The notes: a model not told the origin generated them from the sequence alone. Positions 18,050 through 26,942 are shown, counted from the stretch's first letter. The stretch: 64,000 nucleotides of DNA from an uncultured Bacilli bacterium (GCA_944372115.1 CALVYH010000003.1:123264-187263), one strand, 5' to 3'. Numbers and translations are program-made.

Positions 18050-18265
18050 GCCATTTTTATACGTTTTTTGATAACTTTTTAAAAACTCCTTCATAAAAGT
18101 GTAAATTTATTAATTCATCATATTTAATTGCCAACGCTTTAATTTCTATTTATATTTGGATTCATTAGTTTTGCAATTTTTAAACGTAGAGCAACAAATA
18201 TTACTAAAGCTAATTAATATTTTATAAACAAGTCTTAATTTTGTATAATTTAAAAAAATGTAATT
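18050..18265. other. 216-nt intergenic region with a possible gene remnant
   Basis: No intact gene. Between about 18142 and 18216 the plus strand reads 23 codons ending in TAA that look like the end of a membrane protein (a hydrophobic run, then KRRATN). A stop codon lies directly before. A TATAAT at 18244-18249 probably serves the next gene. Confidence 0.3.
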
Positions 18266-18562
18266 ATGATTCAAAATGATCGCAAATATTCAATATTATC
18301 ATTGATTTTCAGAACATTAGGCTTAGTTGCTGTTGTAATTTCGCTATTTTTATTTATTTATGATATTAGGATAGTTTATAAAGGTATACTTCTAGGTATA
18401 TGTTCTATTCCTCTATTTTCAGGTATTTTATCTTTAATTTTTGAACATTTAAGCGAAGTGAAAATTGATAAAGTGCATAAAATTGGTTTAATGATATTCG
18501 ATTTTGTTTTTATATTTTTTGGAATATTTTCTTTGTTTTATTCAATAATTTATATGTTTTGA
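18266..18562 (+). CDS. Small membrane protein, unknown function
   Basis: This 98-residue protein has three hydrophobic stretches (about residues 12-32, 37-58, 72-97) and short polar loops. I recognise no family. The ATG is about 16 nt after a TATAAT and lacks a ribosome site. The TGA stop sits just before the next gene's ribosome site, so it is probably co-transcribed with the lipoprotein that follows; the pair may act together at the membrane. Confidence 0.55.
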   Translation: MIQNDRKYSILSLIFRTLGLVAVVISLFLFIYDIRIVYKGILLGICSIPLFSGILSLIFEHLSEVKIDKVHKIGLMIFDFVFIFFGIFSLFYSIIYMF

Positions 18563-18573
18563 AGGTAGAATTT

Positions 18574-19080
18574 ATGAATAAGTTATTTAAAATTCTTGGT
18601 TTAAGTTTAGTTAGTGTTATTCTGTTTCCTTCTTGCGGAAGAAGGAATTTAGAATATTTAGTTTTAGATGATTTTTTAAAAAGTAACAAAGAATGCGCTT
18701 TATTAGGTTCGATAAAAATTATTGATGAAATAAGAGGCGTTGATTTAGGATATCTTCTTTATGCAAGCGGAGCTCAAAATAGAGAAGAACATTACTTTTA
18801 TTTTGATAGGACATCTTTAATTAGCAAATTTGAAGGTCCATACAAATTTAATGCATACTCTTATAAAAATAATATAGATGATATATGTAGTTTTATTGTG
18901 GATGAATTAAATGTAAAAGCCGGTTTCGAATTAATAGATAAACTCGCGTATAGAATAGAAGACATGTATTTATATGAAAATAATAAACCAAGCGGTTTTT
19001 TAGTTTACAATAATTTATATAAAATAAATGAAAGCAATTATGATTTATCTTTAGTCTTAGAAGACTACTTTAGCATTTAA
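18574..19080 (+). CDS. Small predicted lipoprotein, unknown function
   Basis: This 168-residue protein opens MNKLFKILGLSLVSVILF and has a lipobox ending FPSC, so it should be a surface lipoprotein. The ATG at 18574 is chosen because GAAGG lies 8 nt upstream and a signal peptide should begin there; an in-frame TTG at 18559 lies before the ribosome site. The mature part has mixed charged and aromatic residues and no domain I recognise. It follows a small membrane protein gene by 11 nt. Two other lipoproteins of like size lie in this window but do not clearly align with it. Confidence 0.6.
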   Translation: MNKLFKILGLSLVSVILFPSCGRRNLEYLVLDDFLKSNKECALLGSIKIIDEIRGVDLGYLLYASGAQNREEHYFYFDRTSLISKFEGPYKFNAYSYKNNIDDICSFIVDELNVKAGFELIDKLAYRIEDMYLYENNKPSGFLVYNNLYKINESNYDLSLVLEDYFSI

Positions 19081-19405
19081 TTATAAATTTCCTGATTTTT
19101 CTTTTAAAATTTCATTAATAAATGAATGATTAAAAATATAAGAAACATAAACAAAATTTAAATGATGAAATGCGGCATACCATCTTTTTTTTAATTTTTT
19201 AAAACTATTTGATACAATTTAGTAGCATGTTTTACTTAATTAAAATGCACAAGGAAGAAAAAATTATTTAAATGAAGAATTTTTGAATTTCATAATAAAA
19301 TTACTTTTGAACGAAACTATTTTATAATTTTTGTTTAGAATTTATTGTTTATATATTTGCTTCGAAAGTAAATTACTAGTATAAAATAATCAATGGAGGT
19401 CTTCT
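19081..19405. other. 325-nt intergenic region: minus-strand gene remnant plus ECF gene promoters
   Basis: On the minus strand, about 19218 down to 19081 reads 45 codons without a good start codon, including KRWYAAFHHLNF and ending INEILKEKSGNL-stop. Its composition looks coding, so it may be a remnant. The right part holds two promoters for the ECF S-component gene. Confidence 0.35.
19301..19385 (+). promoter_or_regulatory. Tandem promoters of the ECF S-component gene with CGAAA(C/G)T sites
   Basis: P1 is TTACTT (19301) -N16- TATAAT (19323-19328). P2 is TTGCTT (19357) -N17- TATAAA (19380-19385). Each spacer carries a CGAAA(C/G)T sequence just after the -35: GAACGAAACTATT (19309-19321) in P1 and CGAAAGT (19363-19369) in P2. 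The first matches the arms of the palindrome before the DeoR gene at 12 of 13 bases, so these may be repressor sites. Confidence 0.5.
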
Positions 19406-20047
19406 ATGACAAAATTTGCACTTCAAATAAATAAAATTTGTTTAGCAGCCATGTTTTTAGCTCTAGGTTGGCTTTTTCCTTTTATAACAGGTCAGATTCC
19501 TGAAATCGGAAATATGCTTTTACCAATGCATATACCTGTATTTTTATGTGGATTTGTTTTAGGACCAATTTATGGTGCCTTTATTGGTTTAATTACTCCA
19601 ATTACTAGAACTTTAATCTTTGGAAATCCACCAATTATTCCTACATCTTTATCAATGATGTTTGAACTTGCTACTTATGGAGCGGTTTCGGGATTATTAT
19701 TTATGCTTTTAACAAAAAATAAAAAATTATCTAAGTTAGATTCACTTGTTCCTATTTATATTTCACTTATTAGTGCAATGATAGTAGGAAGAATAATTGG
19801 TGGATTTGCTACATATATTTTTACATTTTTAAAAACAGATGGATCTACTTATTCATGGGCAGCTTATTGGGCAGGTTTTTTTGGTACTGCTTGGCCAGGA
19901 ATGATCTTACAAATTATTTTAATTCCAGCAATTATTCGTCTACTTTATGGATTAAAATTAATACAAAAATTTATCCCTTCTTATCATTTAAATAATAAAA
20001 ATGATAATAATGAAGATATAAATAATAATGAAAATACTAATAATTAA
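19406..20047 (+). CDS. ECF transporter substrate-binding S component
   Basis: This 213-residue membrane protein has about six helices. Its motif region, IGNMLLPMHIPVFLCGFVLGPIYG and later FELATYGAVSGLLF, is typical of ECF-type S components that bind vitamins or their precursors and dock on a shared EcfAAT module, not seen in this window. The last 20 residues are an Asn-rich cytoplasmic tail. The TGGAGGT ribosome site sets the start. A uridine-kinase-like gene follows after 28 nt, so the imported compound may be trapped by phosphorylation. No riboswitch is visible upstream, so the vitamin cannot be guessed. Confidence 0.75.
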   Translation: MTKFALQINKICLAAMFLALGWLFPFITGQIPEIGNMLLPMHIPVFLCGFVLGPIYGAFIGLITPITRTLIFGNPPIIPTSLSMMFELATYGAVSGLLFMLLTKNKKLSKLDSLVPIYISLISAMIVGRIIGGFATYIFTFLKTDGSTYSWAAYWAGFFGTAWPGMILQIILIPAIIRLLYGLKLIQKFIPSYHLNNKNDNNEDINNNENTNN

Positions 20048-20075
20048 ATAATCCTATTTATAAATAAATAAAAAA

Positions 20076-20693
20076 ATGAATTATCTTGATAAAATAAAAA
20101 ATAAAATAGATGAATTATTAAATAAGAATAATGATAAAAGTATAATTATTGCTATTGATGGAGATAGTGCTAGTGGAAAATCTACACTAGCACTATCTTT
20201 AAAATCTATATATAAAGATAAATTAGCTATTATTCATATCGATGATTTTTATTTAGAAAATAAAGGTAGCATCGATATGAATAATATATCTTCTTTAATA
20301 GATGGAAATATAAATTATAAAAGATTAAAAGAAGAAGTTATTGATAAATTAACTAATGATAATATTTCTTCTTTTTCTTATTCTATTTTTAACTGCAAAA
20401 CTCAAGAATATAATAAAAAGAAAGAAAAAATAAATAAGAAAGAGAAGAAAATAATAGTTGTTGAAGGAAGTTATTCTCTTAATACTAACTTTTTAGGGAA
20501 ATATTATGATTATTCAATTGTGTTAAAGTTTAATGACGAAAGATTACAAAAAGAAAGAATAATGAAAAGAAATCCTTCTAATTACGAGATGTTTTTTTCT
20601 AAGTGGATTGTTTTAGAAAAAAACTATCAAAAACACTATGATGTTGTGAAAAAGTGTGATTTTTTAATAAATGTAAGTGAAAATAATATATAA
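20076..20693 (+). CDS. P-loop kinase of the uridine kinase / phosphoribulokinase family
   Basis: This 205-residue cytoplasmic protein has a Walker A motif GDSASGKST at about residues 29-37, a HIDDFYLE motif (substrate-side Asp) at about 61-68, and VVEGSYSLN where the family has the Walker B-like EG. These are uridine kinase and pantothenate kinase (type I) relatives. A Lys-rich middle segment stands in for the usual nucleoside-binding insert. It shares a transcript with the ECF S component, so it probably phosphorylates the imported vitamin or nucleoside. Which one is open. Confidence 0.7.
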   Translation: MNYLDKIKNKIDELLNKNNDKSIIIAIDGDSASGKSTLALSLKSIYKDKLAIIHIDDFYLENKGSIDMNNISSLIDGNINYKRLKEEVIDKLTNDNISSFSYSIFNCKTQEYNKKKEKINKKEKKIIVVEGSYSLNTNFLGKYYDYSIVLKFNDERLQKERIMKRNPSNYEMFFSKWIVLEKNYQKHYDVVKKCDFLINVSENNI

Positions 20694-20768
20694 ACTATTT
20701 CGAATGAAAGTTTAAAGTGAACATATGAAAGACTTTTAAAAATTAATGTAAGTCTAACTTTTTAATGA

Positions 20769-20803
20769 CTAGTTTTTGAAAAATTAGTAAACTAGAATAT
20801 AAG
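20769..20803 (+). promoter_or_regulatory. Promoter of the isomerase-racemase-ABC operon with flanking inverted repeat
   Basis: TTGAAA (20776-20781) -N16- TATAAG (20798-20803). A 7-bp inverted repeat CTAGTTT (20769-20775) / AAACTAG (20789-20795) brackets the -35 and spacer, as an operator would. Further upstream, 20698-20714 carries a TTTCG and a TGAAAGTTTAA resembling the CGAAA-type sites elsewhere. Confidence 0.5.
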
Positions 20804-20807
20804 CAAA

Positions 20808-20821
20808 TGTAAGGGCTTTCA
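20808..20821 (+). promoter_or_regulatory. cre-like site (catabolite repression) overlapping the RBS
   Basis: TGTAAGGGCTTTCA matches the CcpA consensus TGWAAGCGCTTWCA at 13 of 14 positions and spans the expected transcription start and the AAGGG ribosome site. CcpA itself is not in the window. Confidence 0.35.
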
Positions 20822-20824
20822 TAA

Positions 20825-21634
20825 ATGAAAAATATTTATTTAAACTTAAAAAGATTCGATATCCCACGTGAAGTTGGAGGTATCAATGACACAGCCTTAA
20901 ACGAAAGTTATGGAAAAACAATTGTTTCTGGCATTGAAAAAATGAATTTAGACATTCCAATTACAATTTATTTCCAAGAATCTAATCTCTTCCCAGCATT
21001 AAGTGAAGCAAAAAAGATTCATGTTGGTTGTCAAGGTGTCCACTATGCAGATGTTAGTGTAGGTGGCAATTTTGGTGCGTTTACAACTTCTAGAACAGCT
21101 AAATCCATGAAAGCAATTGGAGTTAATGATTGTTTGATTGGCCACTGCGAAGAAAGAAATCATTTAAATTATTTAACTTCACTTGGTGGAGAAAAATATG
21201 ATATTAACCTTATTTTAAATAAAGAAGTTAAATGTGCTACAGATTTAGGAATGAATGTTCTTTATTGTATTGGTGAAAAAATGGAAGAACAAGATCATAA
21301 ATACGAGGTTTTAAAAAATCAATTATTAGTTGGTTTAAAAGATGTTGATCTTTCAAAAGTTACAATTGCTTATGAACCTGTATGGGCAATTGGACCTGGG
21401 AAAACACCTCCAGATAAAGAATATATAGAAGATATCGTTAAACATATTAAAAGTGTAGTTCCTTGTAATGTTGTTTACGGTGGAGGATTAAAAATCGATA
21501 ATGCTAAAATGCTTGCTTCAATTGAAGAACTTGATGGTGGCTTAATTGCATTAACAAGATTTGGTAAAGATTTCGGTTTCTATTTAAGTGATTTTGAAGA
21601 AATCGTAAAAACATATAAGGAAGGGTTAAAGTAG
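20825..21634 (+). CDS. Diverged triosephosphate isomerase homologue
   Basis: This 269-residue TIM-barrel protein keeps the TPI catalytic residues: Asn-x-Lys (NLKRF) near the start, His in IGHCEERNH (TPI IGHSERR) and Glu in IAYEPVWAIGPGKTP. The phosphate-binding end differs: TPI GGSV is GGGLK, and the last phosphate loop GGASL is replaced by LIALTRFG. So it is likely an aldose-ketose isomerase on a different, perhaps larger or unphosphorylated, substrate. It heads a six-gene operon with LarA-like and NagB-like enzymes and an ABC importer. A glycolytic TPI would be expected elsewhere in the genome. Confidence 0.75.
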   Translation: MKNIYLNLKRFDIPREVGGINDTALNESYGKTIVSGIEKMNLDIPITIYFQESNLFPALSEAKKIHVGCQGVHYADVSVGGNFGAFTTSRTAKSMKAIGVNDCLIGHCEERNHLNYLTSLGGEKYDINLILNKEVKCATDLGMNVLYCIGEKMEEQDHKYEVLKNQLLVGLKDVDLSKVTIAYEPVWAIGPGKTPPDKEYIEDIVKHIKSVVPCNVVYGGGLKIDNAKMLASIEELDGGLIALTRFGKDFGFYLSDFEEIVKTYKEGLK

Positions 21635-21635
21635 T

Positions 21636-23069
21636 ATGAAAGTAAATTTAGAGTATGGCGATGGTCAAGTTGCTGTCGAAGTACCTGAAGGTAGTGACAT
21701 TTTCGAAACAGGTGTTACAGTAAAAGATCCAGAAGGTATTAAGGATGTTAAAGAAGCAACAATGAATGCTTTATTACATCCTCTCAATATGAAACCAATT
21801 TCTGAATTGGTTCATAAAGGAAGTAAGGTAACTATTGTCTTCCCTGACAAAGTTAAAGGTGGATTCCAAGATGATTCTCACCGTAAAACTTCGATTCCAT
21901 TAATTATTAGTGAATGTGAAAAATATGGAGTTGAAGAAAAAGATATCTTACTTATTTGTTCAAATGGTTTACATAGAAAAAATAAACCAGAAGAAATTAA
22001 AAGAATCTTAGGGGATGAAATCTTTGATAGATTCTATCCAAAAGGACAAATTATCAATCATGATAGTGAAGATCCTGAACATATTGTTGATCTTGGCTAT
22101 GAACCTAAATTCAATGCTAAAGTTGTTATCAATAAGTACGTTTATGATAGCGATATAACATTCTTAATTGGTCATACTCAAGGTAATCCATATGGCGGAT
22201 ATAGTGGTGGATATAAACATTGTGCAACCGGTATATCAAATTGGGAATCAATTTCATCCCATCACTGTCCAGCAGTTATGCATAGAGATGATTTCGTTCC
22301 AGTTACTTCACATTCATTAATGAGACAAAAATTTGATGCTATTGGTGAATGGATGGAACATGGAATGGGAAGAAGTTTCTTCTGTGTTGATGCTGTATTA
22401 GATTCATTCTCTCATCAAATTGCTGTTTTTGCAGGTGAAGCCCATGCAGTAGAAAAAGCAAGTTGGGAAGTTGCTGATAAAAGAACCTATGTTCATTGGG
22501 CAAAGAAAAAATATGATGTAATTATTATGGGCCTTCCTAATGACTTCCAATATGGTACAAGACAAGGAAGAAATCCAATCTTAATTGAACAAGCAATTGC
22601 TGCTCAAATAATCAGACTTAAAAGAGTTATGAGTGATAATCCAGTTATTATTGCTTTAGCTCAATGTGATGATTTCGGTGATGAAGAATTCCCAGCAATG
22701 AAAGATGTCTTCGATTATTATGTTGATAATGGCAACACATTACCAGATATTGAGCATTATTATGATAAGATGGACACAAAAAAATATATTGATGCTTATC
22801 GATTCAATTATGCATTCCATCCATTCCATGCATTCTCGATGATATCTTGTGCTCATATTGCTGAAAGAGATTGCAAAGCTGTTTATATTGTCGGTGCTAA
22901 AAAACCTGGCTGGGCTAGAGAAATGGGCATGAAGACAAGAAATACAGTTATGGAAGCATATAATGATGCTAAAAAATATGTTGGTGATCATCCAAATGTC
23001 TTAGTCTTACCAATGACATTCAAACGTCCATCAGTTCACTTATGTATGGAGGATGATAAAAATGAATAA
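21636..23069 (+). CDS. LarA-family (DUF2088) nickel-pincer racemase/epimerase homologue
   Basis: This 477-residue protein has the LarA residues: Asp and Arg in FPDKVKGGFQDDSHRK, His in NGLHRK, the GHTQGNPYGGYSGGYKHC segment holding the cofactor-binding His and Lys, and SSHHCPAVMH. LarA enzymes use a nickel-pincer nucleotide to racemize or epimerize 2-hydroxyacids, including lactate, malate, 2-hydroxyglutarate and aldonates. It is about 50 residues longer than lactate racemase. The LarB/C/E cofactor makers are not in this window. It starts 1 nt after the TPI-like gene and overlaps the NagB-like gene, so all three are one translational unit. Confidence 0.8.
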   Translation: MKVNLEYGDGQVAVEVPEGSDIFETGVTVKDPEGIKDVKEATMNALLHPLNMKPISELVHKGSKVTIVFPDKVKGGFQDDSHRKTSIPLIISECEKYGVEEKDILLICSNGLHRKNKPEEIKRILGDEIFDRFYPKGQIINHDSEDPEHIVDLGYEPKFNAKVVINKYVYDSDITFLIGHTQGNPYGGYSGGYKHCATGISNWESISSHHCPAVMHRDDFVPVTSHSLMRQKFDAIGEWMEHGMGRSFFCVDAVLDSFSHQIAVFAGEAHAVEKASWEVADKRTYVHWAKKKYDVIIMGLPNDFQYGTRQGRNPILIEQAIAAQIIRLKRVMSDNPVIIALAQCDDFGDEEFPAMKDVFDYYVDNGNTLPDIEHYYDKMDTKKYIDAYRFNYAFHPFHAFSMISCAHIAERDCKAVYIVGAKKPGWAREMGMKTRNTVMEAYNDAKKYVGDHPNVLVLPMTFKRPSVHLCMEDDKNE

Positions 23070-23874
23070 AGATTTCTTAAATATTAAAGGTAAAGACATC
23101 ACAACTGGAAAAATTCCAATCGATGTTTATAAAGATAAAGAAACAACTTTTAAATCGATGGCTGATTTAATGGTTGATACTATCAAAGAAAATAATGCTC
23201 AAAATAAAAAAACATTATTTATCGTTCCTTTAGGACCTGTCGGTCAATATAAATATTTTGTAAAAAGAGTTAACGAAGAAAGAATTTCATTAAAAGAAGT
23301 TACTTTCATTAATATGGATGAATATATGGATGACGATTCACATCTTGTTGACGTTACAAATCCATTATCATTTAGAAAAATAATGTATGAAATTTGTTAT
23401 AACTTAATCGATAAAGACTTAATTATGGATGAGAAACAAAGAATCTTCCCTAATTTAGAAAATATCGAATATATTGATAAAGTTATACAAGATCATGGTG
23501 GAGTTGACATTTGTTTCGGAGGTATTGGAATTACCGGTCACATCGCTTTCAATGAACCACCTGAAAACGGTGAAAGCGAAGAAGAGTATAAAAACTTAGG
23601 GACTAGAGTAGTTAAAATTACTGAAGCAACTAGAGTTGTTAACTCAATGGATGATTTCGATGGTGCATATTATCTTATGCCAGAATATGCAATCACTATT
23701 GGATTTAAAGAAATATTATCTGCTAAAAAGATTAGATTGTATTGCTTTAGAAATTGGCATAAATCAGTCGTAAGAAGAGCTAGTTTCTTAGATAAGACTG
23801 TTGCTTATCCTGTAACATTACTCCAAGATCATGATGATACTCGCATTGGCATCAGCGAAGAATTAGCAGATTAA
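23062..23874 (+). CDS. Glucosamine-6-phosphate deaminase-like (NagB family) protein with altered active site
   Basis: This 270-residue protein of the NagB/6-phosphogluconolactonase fold keeps INMDEY (NagB Asp72), NPLSFRKIMYE and GHIAFNEP with the active-site His and Glu. The NagB Asp141 position (GxGxDGH) is Thr here (GIGITGH), which breaks the Asp-His-Glu triad, so plain GlcN6P deamination is doubtful. The ATG at 23062 is 9 nt from a GGAGG site; the ATG at 23053 abuts that site and is unlikely. The gene overlaps the racemase stop by 8 nt. In this operon it may act as a sugar-phosphate isomerase or lactonase. Confidence 0.7.
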   Translation: MNKDFLNIKGKDITTGKIPIDVYKDKETTFKSMADLMVDTIKENNAQNKKTLFIVPLGPVGQYKYFVKRVNEERISLKEVTFINMDEYMDDDSHLVDVTNPLSFRKIMYEICYNLIDKDLIMDEKQRIFPNLENIEYIDKVIQDHGGVDICFGGIGITGHIAFNEPPENGESEEEYKNLGTRVVKITEATRVVNSMDDFDGAYYLMPEYAITIGFKEILSAKKIRLYCFRNWHKSVVRRASFLDKTVAYPVTLLQDHDDTRIGISEELAD

Positions 23875-23884
23875 GGAGTAGTTT

Positions 23885-24838
23885 ATGGTAGAAAAAGAAA
23901 AAAAGGTTAAAGAACCAAAACCTAAAGGCTATTATAAAGAAAAATTAACTCCAAAATTTATTAAAGATAGTAGAGTTAAAAGAGATGCTGCGGTAGCTGC
24001 AGTAGATTTAGCTTCTTTATCAAAACCTATTAATGATGCTGCAACTAGTGGCCCAAAAAAGATGAAAGACTTCACATTATGGGCTGGCTGGAAAACGGCT
24101 TTAGTAGGTCTTGGTGGTGTTATTTTCGTAATTCTCATTTGGTCACTTTATGCATATATTTGTGACTTACAAAATGTAACTAGCTATTTATCATCACCAT
24201 GGGAAGTTGTTGAGTCATTCTATGAACAAGCTATTGTTCACCCATATTTATGGAGACATCTAGGAGCTTCATTACAAAGAATTGTTATTGGTTATCTCAT
24301 TGCTTTAATTACGTCTGTCCCAGTCGCATTCTTGATGGCTTGGTATAAACCTGTTAGAGCATTCTTTGATCCTTTCATTCAATTCTTAAGATGTGTTCCA
24401 CCAATCGCATATGTTCCTGTTGTTGTTGCTGCATTTGGTACAAATGAAAATTCTAAGTATTTCATTATTTTCTTAGCTGTTTTCTTAACAATGACAGTTA
24501 CAATTTATCAAGGTGTTAGAAACGTTGACTTAACTTTAGTAAAAGCAGCTTACACATTTGGTGCAAGAGATAGAAACTTATTCTTAGGCGTTATCGTTCC
24601 TAGTGCATTCCCATTCATTTTAACAGCTATGAGACTCGGTGTTGGTGCCGCAATGACAACTCTTGTTGCTGCAGAATTAACCGGTACAGAAACTGGTCTT
24701 GGTGCATTTATTCAAGGCCAAGGTTCACAAACAATGATGGATGGCTGTATTATGGGTATCCTTGTTTTAGGATTATTCGGTATTTTATTTGATAAAGGCT
24801 TACTCTTTATTGAAAAGAGATTAACTAGATGGAAATAA
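23885..24838 (+). CDS. ABC transporter permease, SsuC/TauC/NrtB type
   Basis: This 317-residue permease has about six helices and the cytoplasmic EAA loop (GARDRNLFLGVIVPSAFPFI) that meets the ATPase. The first 65 or so residues are a Lys-rich cytoplasmic extension before the first helix, longer than in typical SsuC. An AAGGAG site gives the start 10 nt after the NagB-like gene. It forms an importer with the next two genes; family members carry sulfonates, taurine, nitrate, pyrimidine precursors or related small anions. Confidence 0.85.
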   Translation: MVEKEKKVKEPKPKGYYKEKLTPKFIKDSRVKRDAAVAAVDLASLSKPINDAATSGPKKMKDFTLWAGWKTALVGLGGVIFVILIWSLYAYICDLQNVTSYLSSPWEVVESFYEQAIVHPYLWRHLGASLQRIVIGYLIALITSVPVAFLMAWYKPVRAFFDPFIQFLRCVPPIAYVPVVVAAFGTNENSKYFIIFLAVFLTMTVTIYQGVRNVDLTLVKAAYTFGARDRNLFLGVIVPSAFPFILTAMRLGVGAAMTTLVAAELTGTETGLGAFIQGQGSQTMMDGCIMGILVLGLFGILFDKGLLFIEKRLTRWK

Positions 24839-24849
24839 GGAGATAAAGT

Positions 24850-25758
24850 ATGGAAAACAAGGGAAAAGTTGTTATCAAAATTGATAACGTTAGAAAAGTA
24901 TATCCAGTTGAAAACGGCGATGATGTCATTGCTTTAAATGGTGTTAATCTTGAAATTAGAGAAAATGAATTTATTTGTGTTGTTGGTCCTTCAGGTTGTG
25001 GTAAAACCACTTTATTAAATATTATTGGTGGTCTTGAACAACCAACACAAGGAGAAGCAACTATTCACGGACGTCCAATCTTAGGACCTGGACCTGATAG
25101 AGGAATTATTTTCCAACAATATGCACTCTTTCCATGGTTAACTGTAAAGAAAAATGTCATGTACTCTACCAAGTTTATTAGACATGAAGTACCTGTAATG
25201 AAAAAGAATAAAGAAACTGGAGAAATGGAACCTGTATACGAAACGGATGAAAACGGAAACACAGTTCCATTAATGAAAAAGGTTCGTTATTCTAGAACAG
25301 AAAGAGAAGCTATTGCTCGTAAGTATATTGGAATGGTCCAACTTAATGGATTTGAAAACAAATATCCAAAAGAATTATCTGGCGGTATGAAACAAAGAGT
25401 TGCTATTGCAAGAGGTTATGCTTTAAATTCAGAAGTTTTACTTCTTGACGAACCATTTGGTGCACTTGATGCACAAACTCGTTCACAATTACAAGAAGAT
25501 CTTCTTAGAACTTGGGAAAAAGAAAGAAAGACATGTTTCTTTATTACACACGACGTTGATGAATGTGTTCTTCTCGCTTCACGTGTCATAATCATGAGTG
25601 CTAGACCTGGACAAGTTAAAGAAATTATTGATATTGATTTACCTTATCCAAGATCACAAGCAACTAAATTAGATCCTAAATTCCAAGAATATAGAAATCA
25701 TATTTGGGATGTTGTTTATAAAATGTATGTTGATAGCGGAAGCATCAACAATAATTAG
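24850..25758 (+). CDS. ABC transporter ATPase, SsuB/TauB type, with inserted segment
   Basis: This 302-residue ATPase has Walker [11 protein letters not shown]-loop [12 protein letters not shown], signature LSGGMKQR, Walker [13 protein letters not shown] and an H-loop ITHD. Between the Q-loop and signature, at about residues 115-160, lies an extra charged segment of roughly 45 residues containing [19 protein letters not shown], absent from SsuB and TauB. It could form an extra surface loop at the membrane face. A GGAG site sets the start, 11 nt after the permease gene. Confidence 0.88.
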   Translation: MENKGKVVIKIDNVRKVYPVENGDDVIALNGVNLEIRENEFICVVGPSGCGKTTLLNIIGGLEQPTQGEATIHGRPILGPGPDRGIIFQQYALFPWLTVKKNVMYSTKFIRHEVPVMKKNKETGEMEPVYETDENGNTVPLMKKVRYSRTEREAIARKYIGMVQLNGFENKYPKELSGGMKQRVAIARGYALNSEVLLLDEPFGALDAQTRSQLQEDLLRTWEKERKTCFFITHDVDECVLLASRVIIMSARPGQVKEIIDIDLPYPRSQATKLDPKFQEYRNHIWDVVYKMYVDSGSINNN

Positions 25759-25823
25759 GATTAAACAAATGAAAATTTGTTAATAATAAAAAATAATTAA
25801 TTTAAATAAAAAAGGAGAATAAA

Positions 25824-26918
25824 ATGAAAAAAGTTAAATTAATTGCTACATTAGGTGCACTTGCCATGGTTGCTGGTGCAGTTACAGGATGTGGACCAAA
25901 AGGAGACACTGTTCGTTTAGGTCTTCACTTAAATTTTGGTGCTGGTGCTGGTTATAGTGCTATTGCTCAAGGTTACTTTGAAGAAGAAGGAATTACAATT
26001 GATCAACAAACTGGTGATGGACCATCATTGGCAGCTGCTTTAGTTTCTGGACAAATCGATGTTTCCTTTATGGGTAATGGTGTTGCATGGAACTACTTCA
26101 CTGAAAGAGAAGAAATTAAATTAGTCGCTTTAGATAACTTAACAAACGATGATAAATTAATCGCTTCAAAACAAGGTAAAGGCAAAGATTTAACAGCTGA
26201 ATCTTCATTAACAGACCTTGCAGATGCTTTAAGAGGAGCAAAAGTTGTCTTTGACCAAAACGCAACTCCTAAATCATTCTGGAATAACTTATTGTCAACT
26301 ATTAATGCTGACTTAGATGATTCACAAGATATCTGGTGGCAAGATATTGATGGTAACCAACTCCCAGCTGGATTAGCATCATATGACGAAGCAAACAAAA
26401 TTAATGTCTCTCAAGCTACAAATGCAAACGTTGGTGTTGCAATGCAAAGACACGAATACGATTTCTGTGTTGCTTTCGCTCCTGTTTCTTCAAATCTTAT
26501 TAATGATTCAAACAATTTCACAATGGTTGCTTCTACATTAACTCACATGCCAGATTCATATACTCCATCAACATGGGCTGTTAATGCAAAATGGTTAGAA
26601 AATAACGAAGAAACCTTCAAGAAATTCATGAGAGGTTTAGTTAAAGGTATGAACTTCAGACGTGATAATCCGGTTCAATCTGAAAAAGACGTTGAATCTT
26701 TAACAAATGGTACATTTACTGCTACAGGCGCTGTTGATATCGCTAAATGGTTAGGTGCTGAAGAACAACTTGAAATTCTTGGCAATGGCGATGCAATGAA
26801 ATATGTACAAAATATTAGAAATTCACAAACTTCAGACCAAATGAGTGATTCTGTTACAGCTGAAAAAGCTGCAAACTTCTCATATTTAGAAGAAGCTTGT
26901 AAAGAATTAGTTAAATAA
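25824..26918 (+). CDS. ABC transporter substrate-binding lipoprotein, SsuA/TauA/NMT1-like
   Basis: This 364-residue lipoprotein has a signal peptide ending AGAVTGC (Cys about residue 23). The mature part reads VRLGLHLNFGAGAGYSAIAQGYFEEEGI, the usual start of the aliphatic-sulfonate/nitrate/thiamine-precursor binding family, then LVSGQIDVSFMGNG. It captures the substrate outside the membrane for the permease and ATPase encoded just upstream. The AAAGGAG site is good and the preceding gap is 65 nt with no terminator. A strong terminator follows. Ligand not readable. Confidence 0.85.
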   Translation: MKKVKLIATLGALAMVAGAVTGCGPKGDTVRLGLHLNFGAGAGYSAIAQGYFEEEGITIDQQTGDGPSLAAALVSGQIDVSFMGNGVAWNYFTEREEIKLVALDNLTNDDKLIASKQGKGKDLTAESSLTDLADALRGAKVVFDQNATPKSFWNNLLSTINADLDDSQDIWWQDIDGNQLPAGLASYDEANKINVSQATNANVGVAMQRHEYDFCVAFAPVSSNLINDSNNFTMVASTLTHMPDSYTPSTWAVNAKWLENNEETFKKFMRGLVKGMNFRRDNPVQSEKDVESLTNGTFTATGAVDIAKWLGAEEQLEILGNGDAMKYVQNIRNSQTSDQMSDSVTAEKAANFSYLEEACKELVK

Positions 26919-26942
26919 TTTAGCTAAATAAACTAAAATAAT

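Noticed and set aside
19081..19405. Vitamin riboswitch before the ECF S-component gene
   Set aside because: No TPP, FMN, cobalamin or other riboswitch core is visible; only promoters and repeat sites.
23053..23061. ATG 23053 as start of the NagB-like gene
   Set aside because: It touches the GGAGG ribosome site; ATG 23062 is 9 nt away and better placed.
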